From: Kapaibacterium sp044224925
GTDB taxonomy: Bacteria; Bacteroidota; Ignavibacteria; Kapaibacteriales; Kapaibacteriaceae
Direction: 5' to 3'
Assembly: GCA_044224925.1 (NCBI GenBank)
Contig: JBGAJM010000006.1
Location: 1 to 64,000, forward strand
DNA length: 64,000 nt
Shown: piece after piece, positions 26,373 to 34,921 of the stretch
Position numbering within the stretch: position 1 is the stretch's first letter
How the letters are laid out: each line of letters starts with the position of its first letter
The notes under the pieces: generated by a model
What the model saw: the letters and a program-made list of their open reading frames with translations, nothing else
What the model was told of the DNA's origin: nothing
Databases searched by the model: none
Position numbers and translations under genes: made by a program

Positions 26373-27413
26373 ATGTCCGCCCACAACATCCCATCGCGAA
26401 AACAGGAACACGTCAACCTCGTGGCACAGCAGAACGTCGGCTTCGTGGCGAAGACCAATGGTCTTGAGCGCTATGAGTTCGAATACAATGCACTGCCGGA
26501 GCTCGACCTTGCCGACGTCGACACGTCGACAACGTTTCTCGACATGCCCATCGAGCTTCCACTTATGATCAGTGGAATGACGGGCGGCTATGCCGATGCC
26601 GAGCGCATCAACGCTCAGCTTGCCGATGCGGCCCAAGTGGTGGGCATTCCCATCTGTGTTGGATCGATGCGTCAGGCAATTGCCGATGCATCACTACACG
26701 CCACCTACACCGTTGTGCGCCAGCATGCGCCATCGGTTCCCGTCATCGCCAACATCGGAGCCGCACAGATCAAGCGCACGAGTGGTCGTCAAGCTCTGGG
26801 CGATGCCTTGCGCATGGTCGACCTCTTACAGGCCGATGCACTCACCGTGCACATCAATGCCCTGCAAGAGCTCATTCAACCGGAGGGTGAACCGTCGTTC
26901 GCCGGCGTCCTCAACGGCATTGCCGATCTTGTGGTGGCATGTCCGGTGCCCATCATCGTCAAGGAAGTTGGCGCCGGGATCTCTCCCGCCGTCGCTCAAC
27001 GACTGCTCGATGTGGGCGTGCGCATCATCGACGTGGCCGGTGCCGGTGGCACGTCGTGGGCTGGCATCGAGATCCTCCGTCACCCCGATGCCGCCTCGGT
27101 GCAGCATCTCTGGGATGTGGGCATTCCCACGGCCGACTGTGTGCAAGGGTGCGCATCGCTCATGCAGCACACACCCTTCACGCTCATTGCCAGCGGTGGC
27201 ATCACGAACGGAACGCATGTGGCGCTCAGCATCGCACTCGGTGCGCATTGTACGGCCGCGGCGCGACCCTTCCTGCTAGCAGTGATGGAAGGCGGCACGG
27301 AGGCGGTGATCGCGTTGTTGCGCACCTGGGAACTTCATGTGCGACAGTGGATGTTCTTGTCGGGTTCTCCAACCATCGACGCTCTTCGCACTGCACACCT
27401 TCGAAAGACATGA
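26373..27413 (+). CDS. fni: Type 2 isopentenyl-diphosphate isomerase
   Basis: 346 residues. FMN- and NADPH-dependent isomerase of IPP and DMAPP, TIM-barrel fold. Hallmarks: RKQEHVNLV at residues 9-17, LPLMISGMTGG, VGSMRQAI, HINALQELIQPEG (with the catalytic Gln and Glu), and the flavin phosphate-binding segments DVAGAGGTSWAG and ASGGITNG. The second start at 26340 would add eleven residues with no support. The next gene, a prenyl synthase, overlaps by ATGA, so the two form an isoprenoid unit. Confidence 0.95.
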   Translation: MSAHNIPSRKQEHVNLVAQQNVGFVAKTNGLERYEFEYNALPELDLADVDTSTTFLDMPIELPLMISGMTGGYADAERINAQLADAAQVVGIPICVGSMRQAIADASLHATYTVVRQHAPSVPVIANIGAAQIKRTSGRQALGDALRMVDLLQADALTVHINALQELIQPEGEPSFAGVLNGIADLVVACPVPIIVKEVGAGISPAVAQRLLDVGVRIIDVAGAGGTSWAGIEILRHPDAASVQHLWDVGIPTADCVQGCASLMQHTPFTLIASGGITNGTHVALSIALGAHCTAAARPFLLAVMEGGTEAVIALLRTWELHVRQWMFLSGSPTIDALRTAHLRKT

Positions 27414-28423
27414 TGGCATCCGATCTCGCCTCCTATACCGCTCGCGTTGAACAAGCGCTTCGTGATGAACTTGCAACGTATGTCGACCCCTCTTGGCTCT
27501 ACGATCCCGTCCGCTACCTGATGGACGGAGGCGGCAAGCGCGTCCGTCCGGTGCTCACGTTGTTGTGTTGCGAGGCGGCAGGGGGCAATGCGGACGATTG
27601 CATGCCGGCGGCTGTTGCCGTCGAGCTCTTGCACAACTTCACGCTTGTGCACGACGACATCATGGACCGATCGCTCATGCGTCGCGGACGTGCAACGGTC
27701 CACACGCAGTTCGGCGAAAGCGCCGCCATCCTCTCGGGTGATGTGCTCATGGGTGTCAGCATGCGGTTGTTGGAGCGATCTGTCCGCACGGCAACACAAC
27801 ACGTCCACGACCGACGCATCGAAGGCATGGACGTCATCGCCGCCTTCTCCACCGGACTCATCGATGTGTGTGACGGACAAGCGCTCGATCTTGCCTTCAT
27901 GCAGCGCGCTGACGTGACCATCGACGAGTACTTCACGATGATCACGAAGAAGACGGCGCGACTCCTTGAAATGTCGGCCACCATCGGAGCACGTCTTGCC
28001 GGTGCGGACGATACCATCACCGAACATCTTCGCACCTTCGCAGCTGACCTTGGCATTGCCTTTCAACTGCAGGATGATCTGCTCGATCTTGTAGGAACGG
28101 CCAGTTTTGGCAAGTCGACCGGTGGCGACATCGTCGAAGGCAAGCGCACGTGGCTCATGCTTGCGGCGCGTGAGCGCACACGCAACGACGCCTCCACATG
28201 GCGTATGCTCGTGGATGACTTCTTTGCCCAGAACGGCCTCGACGCATCTCGCATTCCTGAGGTCACCACCATGCTCACAGACCTCGGCGTCATCGACGAT
28301 GCCCGTGCCCTCGTCGAACACTACAGCAACGAAGCCTTCGCCCACTTGCATGCCATCCCTCCCTCCGCGGCACGCAACCTCCTCGAACAACTCGGTACAG
28401 GACTGATGTCGAGAGTACAATGA
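27410..28423 (+). CDS. Short-chain polyprenyl diphosphate synthase
   Basis: 337 residues. Condenses IPP with allylic diphosphates. First Asp-rich motif DDIMD (82-86) followed by RRG, second motif QDDLLD; GGGKRVRP near residue 40 binds IPP. Phe77 lies five residues before the first Asp-rich motif, where a bulky side chain usually limits the product to FPP or GGPP (inference). It could supply carotenoid or quinone side-chain synthesis, in keeping with menA and the carotenoid-type oxidoreductase in this window. ATGATG start overlaps the fni stop; the second ATG is an equal candidate. Confidence 0.9.
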   Translation: MMASDLASYTARVEQALRDELATYVDPSWLYDPVRYLMDGGGKRVRPVLTLLCCEAAGGNADDCMPAAVAVELLHNFTLVHDDIMDRSLMRRGRATVHTQFGESAAILSGDVLMGVSMRLLERSVRTATQHVHDRRIEGMDVIAAFSTGLIDVCDGQALDLAFMQRADVTIDEYFTMITKKTARLLEMSATIGARLAGADDTITEHLRTFAADLGIAFQLQDDLLDLVGTASFGKSTGGDIVEGKRTWLMLAARERTRNDASTWRMLVDDFFAQNGLDASRIPEVTTMLTDLGVIDDARALVEHYSNEAFAHLHAIPPSAARNLLEQLGTGLMSRVQ

Positions 28424-28446
28424 TCACATAATGCATTGATGACCCT

Positions 28447-30882
28447 ATGAAGGCTATGATGCCGTCTGTTGTGCGAGTGCTTCCGATTCCACTTTGCTTG
28501 TATCTCTTTCTTGTGTGCGGAGAGATCAAAGCGCAAGAATATCTACGATACCGACAGGTTATCGCATCGAGCGCGAACTCCTATCATGCAGACGAGCTCG
28601 TTTCCTGCGACACTGTGGGTGGGGTTATGACGTTCGCTTCACGAACGACTCTCCTCCGAATGTCGATCCCCGAGCGAACTGCAGCCAAGATCGTCACCCC
28701 CGGTGAACTTCTTGCCAACGACTACATGTCGGGCACTCCCTATGAAGGTCGATTCTTCGGAATGGTGTGGTCTTTGTCGTTCAAGGCCTTTTCGTGGTCA
28801 GCAGATTCCGGAGTGGTCCTCCGTCCGATCCCCAATGCCGCCAGCAGGGCCATCACTTCCGTGAACGGTCCATTTGTCCAGCTCTTTTCAGGATTTCAGT
28901 CCTTCGACGGAGGACACACATGGTCCACGCGCAAACAGCAATACAAGGATGCATCCTCGACCGTGATCCCTGGTGCACTGGCCGTAACGGTAACCAATAC
29001 CGGGAACGATCGGTGGCGATTGTTGTTCCGCAGTACGCCCGACACACTGTACCCTGCATGGACAACGTCGATGAGAATTCGCGCAGCGCGCCGGTACGGA
29101 GAGGATTCGCTCCTTTGCATGAGTGCCGCAAGGCTCTTTCGGTCAAGGCTCGGTGACACCACGTTCGTTCCGGTAGACAGTATGCTCGTAGAAGGAACCT
29201 ATCGTGCGCTCCGACCAAGGTACCTTGAATCGCTCGATGGGGGGGCAGTGTTGTACTGTGATGAAGCCGGATGGTATGGCGTCATTGATCGAATGTCGAT
29301 CAGAGAATCCGTCGCTCTCGATCTTGGAAGATCACCCGTGTATCCATGGCACACGAGTGACGTTGCCTACTGGCTAGAGTCGGTGCGAGACTCTTTGCGC
29401 ATCTATAAGATCGGACTGCGGACCACACCGATCGTCAACACACTATCGATACCGGGCGAGTTTGGGATCGCAGACACAAGGAGTGAGTTTCAACCCTCCT
29501 GCTTCGGGACGTATGGCCTCACGCTGCAGATCGGTGCTACTCGAGAGTACATCGTTGATCTTCACGACACGACCCCTTCCATTCTCATGCTTGGTTCACT
29601 GCTTGCGCCAGTGGTCGACCATCTCCCATTGCGACGGATCATCTTTAGTTGGGTCGATCAAAATGACAGAACGCATGCATTGGATGACATCGGAAATGCG
29701 ATCCGTGTTGACACAAACATGGCTGGTGTTCTGACCCATCCTCTTGTCGTGTTCAACCAAGGCGATCAAATGATCACGTCGCCTACGTCCGTTCCACCCC
29801 AAGGCCGCACCTGGCGCGAAGCGGGCACTCCGTTGCCAACGAAATGGAACTCGACGTTGGTTTTTCCCGGTCCTGTGATCCGGCGCTTCTCACTTGATGG
29901 ACGCCTCCTTGATACACTGGCACGCGTGCCTGTTTGCTTCGCCTCCACCATTGACGACTCCATTCTGGCCACCGGCAGCAAGGGTGTGGTGCGACTGCAA
30001 ACGACAACGCGTTTTGATTCAACGCTTCTTTCTTCTGCATCCAACATCGTGGCTGATACGGTCGGCTATCCTTCGTCGATGGCACGAGCACGGGATGGCG
30101 CACTGGTGCTGACCGTGCTTGGCACCTCGTTCCTGCATCGCGATTCAGCAGAGGCCACGCAACGTCGCTGGGGTGGCATCCTACGCTCAACGAATGAGGG
30201 AACAACGTGGACCACGGTGAGCATTCCGTCGACCGGCTCTTACGTTATGCACTGCATGCGCACCTCGTCTGGCACGCTCATCGCCTCGAGCATGCTCATG
30301 GTCGAAGACTCCACCCATACTGTAGACCTGAACGCACCCGAGTCCTACTACACAGCATCGAACATCGAAGTCATGCGCTCCACCGACGATGGTCGTACGT
30401 GGTCGATCACCGGTACAGCCTTCTATTCCGGTCCGTTCCAACCCTGCACCGGAAACATCATCGAGACCACACCCGGTGTGCTCTATGCTGCCACCCTAGG
30501 CGGCGTCATGTTGAGCACCGATGACGGTCGTACATGGTCAACCGACGAACAACTCCCCCCGACCGCACAGCCGTCGTCGGTGTCGCTCAGTGCGACTGGC
30601 ATTCTCGTGGCTACCACCCAAGGCGTCTACGAGATCCCCACGGTGACGTCCGTTCGTGAGGATCCGCGCACATCTGAATGTCGGCCCATGGCGTTGACGC
30701 GCACCTCCATGCGACTGCTGATGCAGCAGGCAGACATCAGCAGCCTTCTCCTCTGTGATGTCAATGGTCGCACCATCAGTATCACACTCACATCCGACCT
30801 TGCCGCCCTGGCAACAGGACTCTATACCGTGCTCGATTGCGATATTGCGGCCGTACCTTCTTCGGTCCTTATCCTCGAGTGA
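28447..30882 (+). CDS. Secreted beta-propeller protein, probable T9SS cargo
   Basis: 811 residues. Signal peptide of about 29 residues ending EIKAQ. The body has strand-rich repeats; the clearest are BNR/Asp-box-type units RSTDDGRTWS (around residue 640) and LSTDDGRTWST (around 690). The last 70 residues end LLCDVNGRTI...LAALATGLYTVL, which fits the strand pattern (VxDxxGRxV, then GxYxV) of T9SS C-terminal sorting domains, though weakly conserved. If so it crosses the outer membrane by type IX secretion and is surface-bound or released. No enzymatic motif seen. Base composition is slightly less GC-rich than the operon before it. Confidence 0.65.
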   Translation: MKAMMPSVVRVLPIPLCLYLFLVCGEIKAQEYLRYRQVIASSANSYHADELVSCDTVGGVMTFASRTTLLRMSIPERTAAKIVTPGELLANDYMSGTPYEGRFFGMVWSLSFKAFSWSADSGVVLRPIPNAASRAITSVNGPFVQLFSGFQSFDGGHTWSTRKQQYKDASSTVIPGALAVTVTNTGNDRWRLLFRSTPDTLYPAWTTSMRIRAARRYGEDSLLCMSAARLFRSRLGDTTFVPVDSMLVEGTYRALRPRYLESLDGGAVLYCDEAGWYGVIDRMSIRESVALDLGRSPVYPWHTSDVAYWLESVRDSLRIYKIGLRTTPIVNTLSIPGEFGIADTRSEFQPSCFGTYGLTLQIGATREYIVDLHDTTPSILMLGSLLAPVVDHLPLRRIIFSWVDQNDRTHALDDIGNAIRVDTNMAGVLTHPLVVFNQGDQMITSPTSVPPQGRTWREAGTPLPTKWNSTLVFPGPVIRRFSLDGRLLDTLARVPVCFASTIDDSILATGSKGVVRLQTTTRFDSTLLSSASNIVADTVGYPSSMARARDGALVLTVLGTSFLHRDSAEATQRRWGGILRSTNEGTTWTTVSIPSTGSYVMHCMRTSSGTLIASSMLMVEDSTHTVDLNAPESYYTASNIEVMRSTDDGRTWSITGTAFYSGPFQPCTGNIIETTPGVLYAATLGGVMLSTDDGRTWSTDEQLPPTAQPSSVSLSATGILVATTQGVYEIPTVTSVREDPRTSECRPMALTRTSMRLLMQQADISSLLLCDVNGRTISITLTSDLAALATGLYTVLDCDIAAVPSSVLILE

Positions 30883-30884
30883 AC

Positions 30885-32765
30885 ATGCTTGACCTTCTTC
30901 GCTATCGCATCGATAACATCTTTGCGCGTGGGACACGTGCGCTGCTCATGGTGCTGGCACTTGCCCTTGTGGTGCTGACCGGTGTGTTGTGGCTCGTGAT
31001 GAGCATTGTGCGTGTATCGCCCGGACCCGATGCATCGGCATGGGACACCGTCTGGACGATCTTCGTCTACACCTTCGATCCCACCGGCGTGCCCTACTCC
31101 GATGGCACCTGGCAGTATCGATTGATCATGCTGGTGGCCAGTCTTGGCGGCGTCTTCATTCTCTCGTTGCTTGTGGGTATCCTAGCGAATGGCTTTGCAG
31201 AATCCATCGAGCGGTTGCGCAAGGGCAAGTCGCTCGTTGTCGAGACCGGTCACACCCTCGTCCTCGGCTGGGGCGAACAAGTGTTCTCCGTCTTGCATGA
31301 GCTCATCATTGCCAATGCGAACAAGCGCTCTGCATGCGTGGTGGTGATGGCCGATGAAGACAAGGTGATGATGGAAGATGCCATCCGTGCACGCATTCCG
31401 AATACGATGACAACGCGGATCGTATGTCGAAGCGGATCGCCCATCGACGTGACGGATCTGACCATTGTCCGTCCGCACCTTGCCAAGAGCATCATCGTGC
31501 TGGAAACGCGCGACGCAGCCAGTGTTGCCGACGATGCCCTCACCATCAAGACCTTGCTTGCCCTGATGCATTTGAGGAAGGAAGGCGGCATGGGGCCCAT
31601 CGTGGCAACCGTGCAGGAAGAGTCCAGCGTGCATGTTGCCAACCTCGTGGCCGGCAATGCAGCGCGCATACTGCCTAGCGAGCTGATGATCTCGCAGATC
31701 ATCACGCAGACATGTCGACAGCCCGGTCTCTCCCTCGTCTACACAGAGCTGCTCGACTTTGATGGCGATGAACTCTATGAAGTGAACGAGCCATCCCTTG
31801 TGGGCAAGAGTTTTGCCGACGTCTTGCAGGCCTATGAAACATCGAGCGTGGTGGGCGTGAAGTTCGCCGATGGGACCACGAAGGTGAATCCGCCCATGTC
31901 GACGATCCTCCAACCGGGCGACAACATCATCGCGCTTTCGGCCGATGACGACACAGTGGTCCTTCGCTCCTCGCTGCCTTCGGCACCTCCGCCGCCACCG
32001 ATCAACGTCGAGGCGCTGTCGACCACGCCGCCAACGCCAAGTCGACCCGAGTCCATCCTCGTCCTCGGCTGGAATGAACGCGGCCAGTTCATCCTGCAAG
32101 AGCTCGACAATTACGTTCCTGCCGGCACGACCATTCACGTGGTGGACAACGTGGACCGGTCCGCCAACGTCCACACCATCGGCGCCACGGCATCCAATTA
32201 CACCATCTCGTTCACGAAGGGCAACACCGTCACGCGTGCCGTGCTCGATTCGTTGAATGTGCCCTCGTTCACGAGCATCATCATCCTTGCCAACGAGACC
32301 ATTGGCATTCAGGAAGCAGATGCTGCCACGCTTCTCACGTTGCTGCATGTTCGGGATATCACGCAACGTGCGCAGGCTGACGTCAACGTCGTCACCGAAA
32401 TACTCGACGGTCGGAACCGCGCTTTGGCCTCGATGGACTCCGTGAACGACTTCATCATCAGCAATACCATCATCTCGCTTCTGCTCACGCAGATCGCCGA
32501 GAACCCCGACCTCTATGATGTGTTCCGTGATCTCTTCGATGCCGCCGGGAGTGAGCTCTATCTCCGTCCAGCCGCAGACTACGTACAATTGAACACCCCC
32601 GTGACCATGGCCACCGTCGTCCACGCTGCCATTCAAAAGAACGAGATCGCCATTGGGTGCAAGTACAAACGCAACGGACAGTGGCATGTGGAACTGAATG
32701 CACCGAAAAGCTCCATCGTGAGCTTTGAAGCGCACGACATGATCGTTGTGGTGGCCGAAGACTGA
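30885..32765 (+). CDS. CASTOR/POLLUX-type ion channel protein
   Basis: 626 residues. Two N-terminal hydrophobic segments (about 18-40 and 75-105) surround a short pore-loop-like region, followed directly by NGFAESIERLRKGKSLVVETGHTL. This junction, then two RCK/TrkA-N-like domains (about 110-360 and 390-620) each beginning with HTLVLGWGE or SILVLGWNE, matches the DUF1012/CASTOR-POLLUX family. Plant members are nuclear cation channels; bacterial ones are poorly characterised and may conduct potassium or calcium. The ATG lies two bases after the previous stop. Confidence 0.88.
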   Translation: MLDLLRYRIDNIFARGTRALLMVLALALVVLTGVLWLVMSIVRVSPGPDASAWDTVWTIFVYTFDPTGVPYSDGTWQYRLIMLVASLGGVFILSLLVGILANGFAESIERLRKGKSLVVETGHTLVLGWGEQVFSVLHELIIANANKRSACVVVMADEDKVMMEDAIRARIPNTMTTRIVCRSGSPIDVTDLTIVRPHLAKSIIVLETRDAASVADDALTIKTLLALMHLRKEGGMGPIVATVQEESSVHVANLVAGNAARILPSELMISQIITQTCRQPGLSLVYTELLDFDGDELYEVNEPSLVGKSFADVLQAYETSSVVGVKFADGTTKVNPPMSTILQPGDNIIALSADDDTVVLRSSLPSAPPPPPINVEALSTTPPTPSRPESILVLGWNERGQFILQELDNYVPAGTTIHVVDNVDRSANVHTIGATASNYTISFTKGNTVTRAVLDSLNVPSFTSIIILANETIGIQEADAATLLTLLHVRDITQRAQADVNVVTEILDGRNRALASMDSVNDFIISNTIISLLLTQIAENPDLYDVFRDLFDAAGSELYLRPAADYVQLNTPVTMATVVHAAIQKNEIAIGCKYKRNGQWHVELNAPKSSIVSFEAHDMIVVVAED

Positions 32766-32769
32766 ATCG

Positions 32770-32801
32770 TTGTTTGAAGAATTCTTCGAGATAGCTATAT
32801 T
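32770..32801 (+). promoter_or_regulatory. Promoter and palindromic operator of the toxin-antitoxin pair
   Basis: TTTG at 32773-32776 and TATATTG at 32796-32802 resemble Bacteroidota -33 and -7 elements. Between them lies the perfect 12-base palindrome GAAGAATTCTTC (32776-32787), well placed for repression by the antitoxin. A second palindrome TTAGCTAA lies at 32811-32818. Confidence 0.5.
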
Positions 32802-32834
32802 GTCCAGTGCTTAGCTAAACGCAGGAGAGCCCCC

Positions 32835-33119
32835 ATGAAGATCGTCAACATGCATGCCGCGAAAACAACCTTATCACAATTGGTGGAGGATGTGTTGAAC
32901 GGAGAAGAGGTCTTTATCGCCCGCAATGGCTCTCCCGTCGTGCAGCTCAAAGCGGTTGGTTCTAAAACCGAGCGTCCGATCGGTCTTCATCAGATCCCAC
33001 CGGGTACGGTCACGGATGATAGCTGTCTGTTCGAGCCGATGTCTGAAGAAGAGCTGAACTCGTATCTCGATTCACCCACCGATCCGTTGAACCAAAACCG
33101 TGAAACGCTACCTACTTGA
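32835..33119 (+). CDS. Phd/YefM-type antitoxin
   Basis: 94 residues. The N-terminal half (MHAAKTTLSQLVEDVLNGEEVFIARNG region, about 6-32) is the DNA-binding Phd/YefM fold; the C-terminal half is acidic and probably disordered until it binds the toxin. AGGAG precedes the ATG. It overlaps the toxin gene by 20 bases, the standard antitoxin-first arrangement, and the upstream palindromes suggest autoregulation. Confidence 0.9.
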   Translation: MKIVNMHAAKTTLSQLVEDVLNGEEVFIARNGSPVVQLKAVGSKTERPIGLHQIPPGTVTDDSCLFEPMSEEELNSYLDSPTDPLNQNRETLPT

Positions 33120-33492
33120 TACACACACACTTCTGTGGTACGATACCGATCCGGGTCGCCTCGGAAAACAAGCGCTACGCGTACTGCAGAAGAGTGCTAG
33201 TCAGATCTTCGTCTCGCCGATCAGTCTGTTCGAGATGCAGCTCAAACTGCGTCGAGGGAAGCTTCCCGAAGCAGCTCCACTTATCGCGGATATTCAAAGA
33301 ATACTGCAAGCGTATGACTTTCATTCGCTCGATCTCACGATCGATCAAGCCATTCTTGCTGCTGCACTCGAGTGGAAGCACCATGATCCTTTCGATCGAA
33401 TGATAGCGGCACAGGCTCTTTCAGAAAACCTCGTTCTTCTCTCCAATGACAGGCAGTTCGCCTCCCTCCCCGGTCTCACCACGCTGTGGTAA
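33100..33492 (+). CDS. VapC-type PIN-domain toxin
   Basis: 130 residues from a GTG start. PIN-domain ribonuclease with the acidic metal site visible: Asp7 in LLDTHTLLW, Glu45 in SLFEMQLK, Asp96 and Asp99 in HHDPFDRMIAAQA, and Asp117 in LSNDRQF. Toxins of this group cleave RNA when the antitoxin is lost. It looks complete and active. Its TAA stop is shared with the TAAGTTTG box in front of murD, so an essential gene begins nine bases after the toxin. Confidence 0.9.
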   Translation: MKRYLLDTHTLLWYDTDPGRLGKQALRVLQKSASQIFVSPISLFEMQLKLRRGKLPEAAPLIADIQRILQAYDFHSLDLTIDQAILAAALEWKHHDPFDRMIAAQALSENLVLLSNDRQFASLPGLTTLW

Positions 33493-33497
33493 GTTTG
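33490..33497 (+). promoter_or_regulatory. -10 box predicting leaderless murD mRNA
   Basis: TAAGTTTG, a perfect TAnnTTTG box, begins 12 bases before the murD ATG (33502). Its first three bases are the stop codon of the VapC gene. Confidence 0.5.
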
Positions 33498-33501
33498 CGG
33501 T

Positions 33502-34833
33502 ATGAAGATCACCATCCTTGGAGCCGCGAAGAGCGGACTGGCCGCAGCGGCACTTGCACAGCGTAATGGCGACGTTGTCTTCGTCACCGACAGCAAACCG
33601 GCAGAACGATCCGTCGACGCGCAACAGCATCTGCAAGAACTCGACATCGCCCATGAGTTCGGCGAGCATACGGAACGTGCCTTACAGGCCGACCTCATCG
33701 TCACCTCACCCGGTGTCCCACCCTCCAACGTCATTCGCATCGCTGCTGCCGAGCGCGGCATTCGTCTCATCAGTGAGCTCGAGTTCGCAGCATCGCAGAT
33801 CACCAACAAGATCGTTGCCATCACGGGAACGAACGGCAAGACAACAACAACGGCACTCACGGCCTACATTCTCAATCAAGCCGGTCAACGCGCCGTTGCA
33901 TGTGGAAACATTGGTACTCCCCTTTCCTCCTTGGTAGGAAGCCTTGCCGGTAACGATGTTGTTGTTGCGGAAGTGAGTAGCTATCAACTTGATACGTGCA
34001 TTGACTTCAAACCAAATGTGAGCGCTTTGCTCAACATCACACCGGATCACTTGAGCTATCACGGCTCTTTTGAACAGTATGTGCGGGCCAAGTGGAAAAT
34101 TTTCGCCAACCAAGGCCCCGACGATATTGTAATTTTGAATGCCGATGATCCGCATGCAGCTGCGGGTGCGTCGCACACACGAGGGAAGCTGAACTTGTTC
34201 AGCATACGCTCAGAAACTGTTGGAGCGTACGTCCGGGGGGACGATGTCTTCCTTCGTGTGTCGGAACAGCATATCGAGGAGGTTCTCATGCCGGCCCGCC
34301 GAATCGGGCTGCCTGGAGTACATAACCTGTACAATTCCATGGCAGCCGCTCTCGCAGCTCGTGCGCTAGAAGTGCGCAACGAGGACATACGCGATTCTCT
34401 CCAATCCTTTAACGGTGTTGAGCACCGACTCGAGAACGTGCGTACGCTGAATGGCGTTCGCTACGTGAACGATTCGAAGGCCACCAATATCAATGCAGCA
34501 TGGTATGCGTTGTCGAGCTATGACCGACCGATCGTATGGATCGCGGGCGGACGTGGCGACAACAACGACTACACGCAACTCGACGACCTTGTGTCGACGA
34601 ACGTGAAGTCCATCGTCTGCATTGGCGAAGAGGCCGACCCCATCTTCAACCACTGGTGCACCGAAAAGCGCTGCATCAAGGCCCTCACCCTGGACGAAGC
34701 CGTTCGCGACGCCGCATCACTGGCCGAGCAAGGCGACATCGTCCTCTTCTCTCCGGCCTGCAAGTCGTTCGACATGTTCGCCAACTTCGAAGAGCGTGGA
34801 ACGGCGTATAAGAGGTCGGTTTCTTCTCTGTAA
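33502..34833 (+). CDS. murD: UDP-N-acetylmuramoylalanine--D-glutamate ligase
   Basis: 443 residues. Adds D-Glu to UDP-MurNAc-L-Ala in the cytoplasm. N-terminal Rossmann domain, central ATPase domain with GTNGKTTTT (109-117) and ITPDHLSYHGS, and C-terminal ligase domain with HRLENV, NDSKATN and GGRGDNNDY. Length is typical. It stands alone, not in a division/cell-wall cluster, directly after a toxin-antitoxin module. No ribosome-binding site; see the -10 box at 33490. Confidence 0.96.
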   Translation: MKITILGAAKSGLAAAALAQRNGDVVFVTDSKPAERSVDAQQHLQELDIAHEFGEHTERALQADLIVTSPGVPPSNVIRIAAAERGIRLISELEFAASQITNKIVAITGTNGKTTTTALTAYILNQAGQRAVACGNIGTPLSSLVGSLAGNDVVVAEVSSYQLDTCIDFKPNVSALLNITPDHLSYHGSFEQYVRAKWKIFANQGPDDIVILNADDPHAAAGASHTRGKLNLFSIRSETVGAYVRGDDVFLRVSEQHIEEVLMPARRIGLPGVHNLYNSMAAALAARALEVRNEDIRDSLQSFNGVEHRLENVRTLNGVRYVNDSKATNINAAWYALSSYDRPIVWIAGGRGDNNDYTQLDDLVSTNVKSIVCIGEEADPIFNHWCTEKRCIKALTLDEAVRDAASLAEQGDIVLFSPACKSFDMFANFEERGTAYKRSVSSL

Positions 34834-34880
34834 CGCACAGCGAATACGAGCCTCTGGAACCGGTGGGTTACAGAGGAGAG
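34821..34880. other. Long imperfect hairpin after murD
   Basis: CTCTGTAAC (34826-34834, including the murD stop) pairs with GTTACAGAG (34867-34875), and pairing extends outward with two G-U wobbles to a 14-base stem; the loop is about 32 bases. It lies between convergent genes and may act in termination, but has no T-run. Confidence 0.35.
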
Positions 34881-34921
34881 TTCTTGGTAAGGTCCGCACG
34901 TTCTGTGTGAAAAGTACGATG

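Noticed and set aside
31182..32735. Open frame of about 517 codons antisense to the CASTOR/POLLUX-type gene
   Set aside because: No domain, no start signal, and the plus-strand protein is well conserved.
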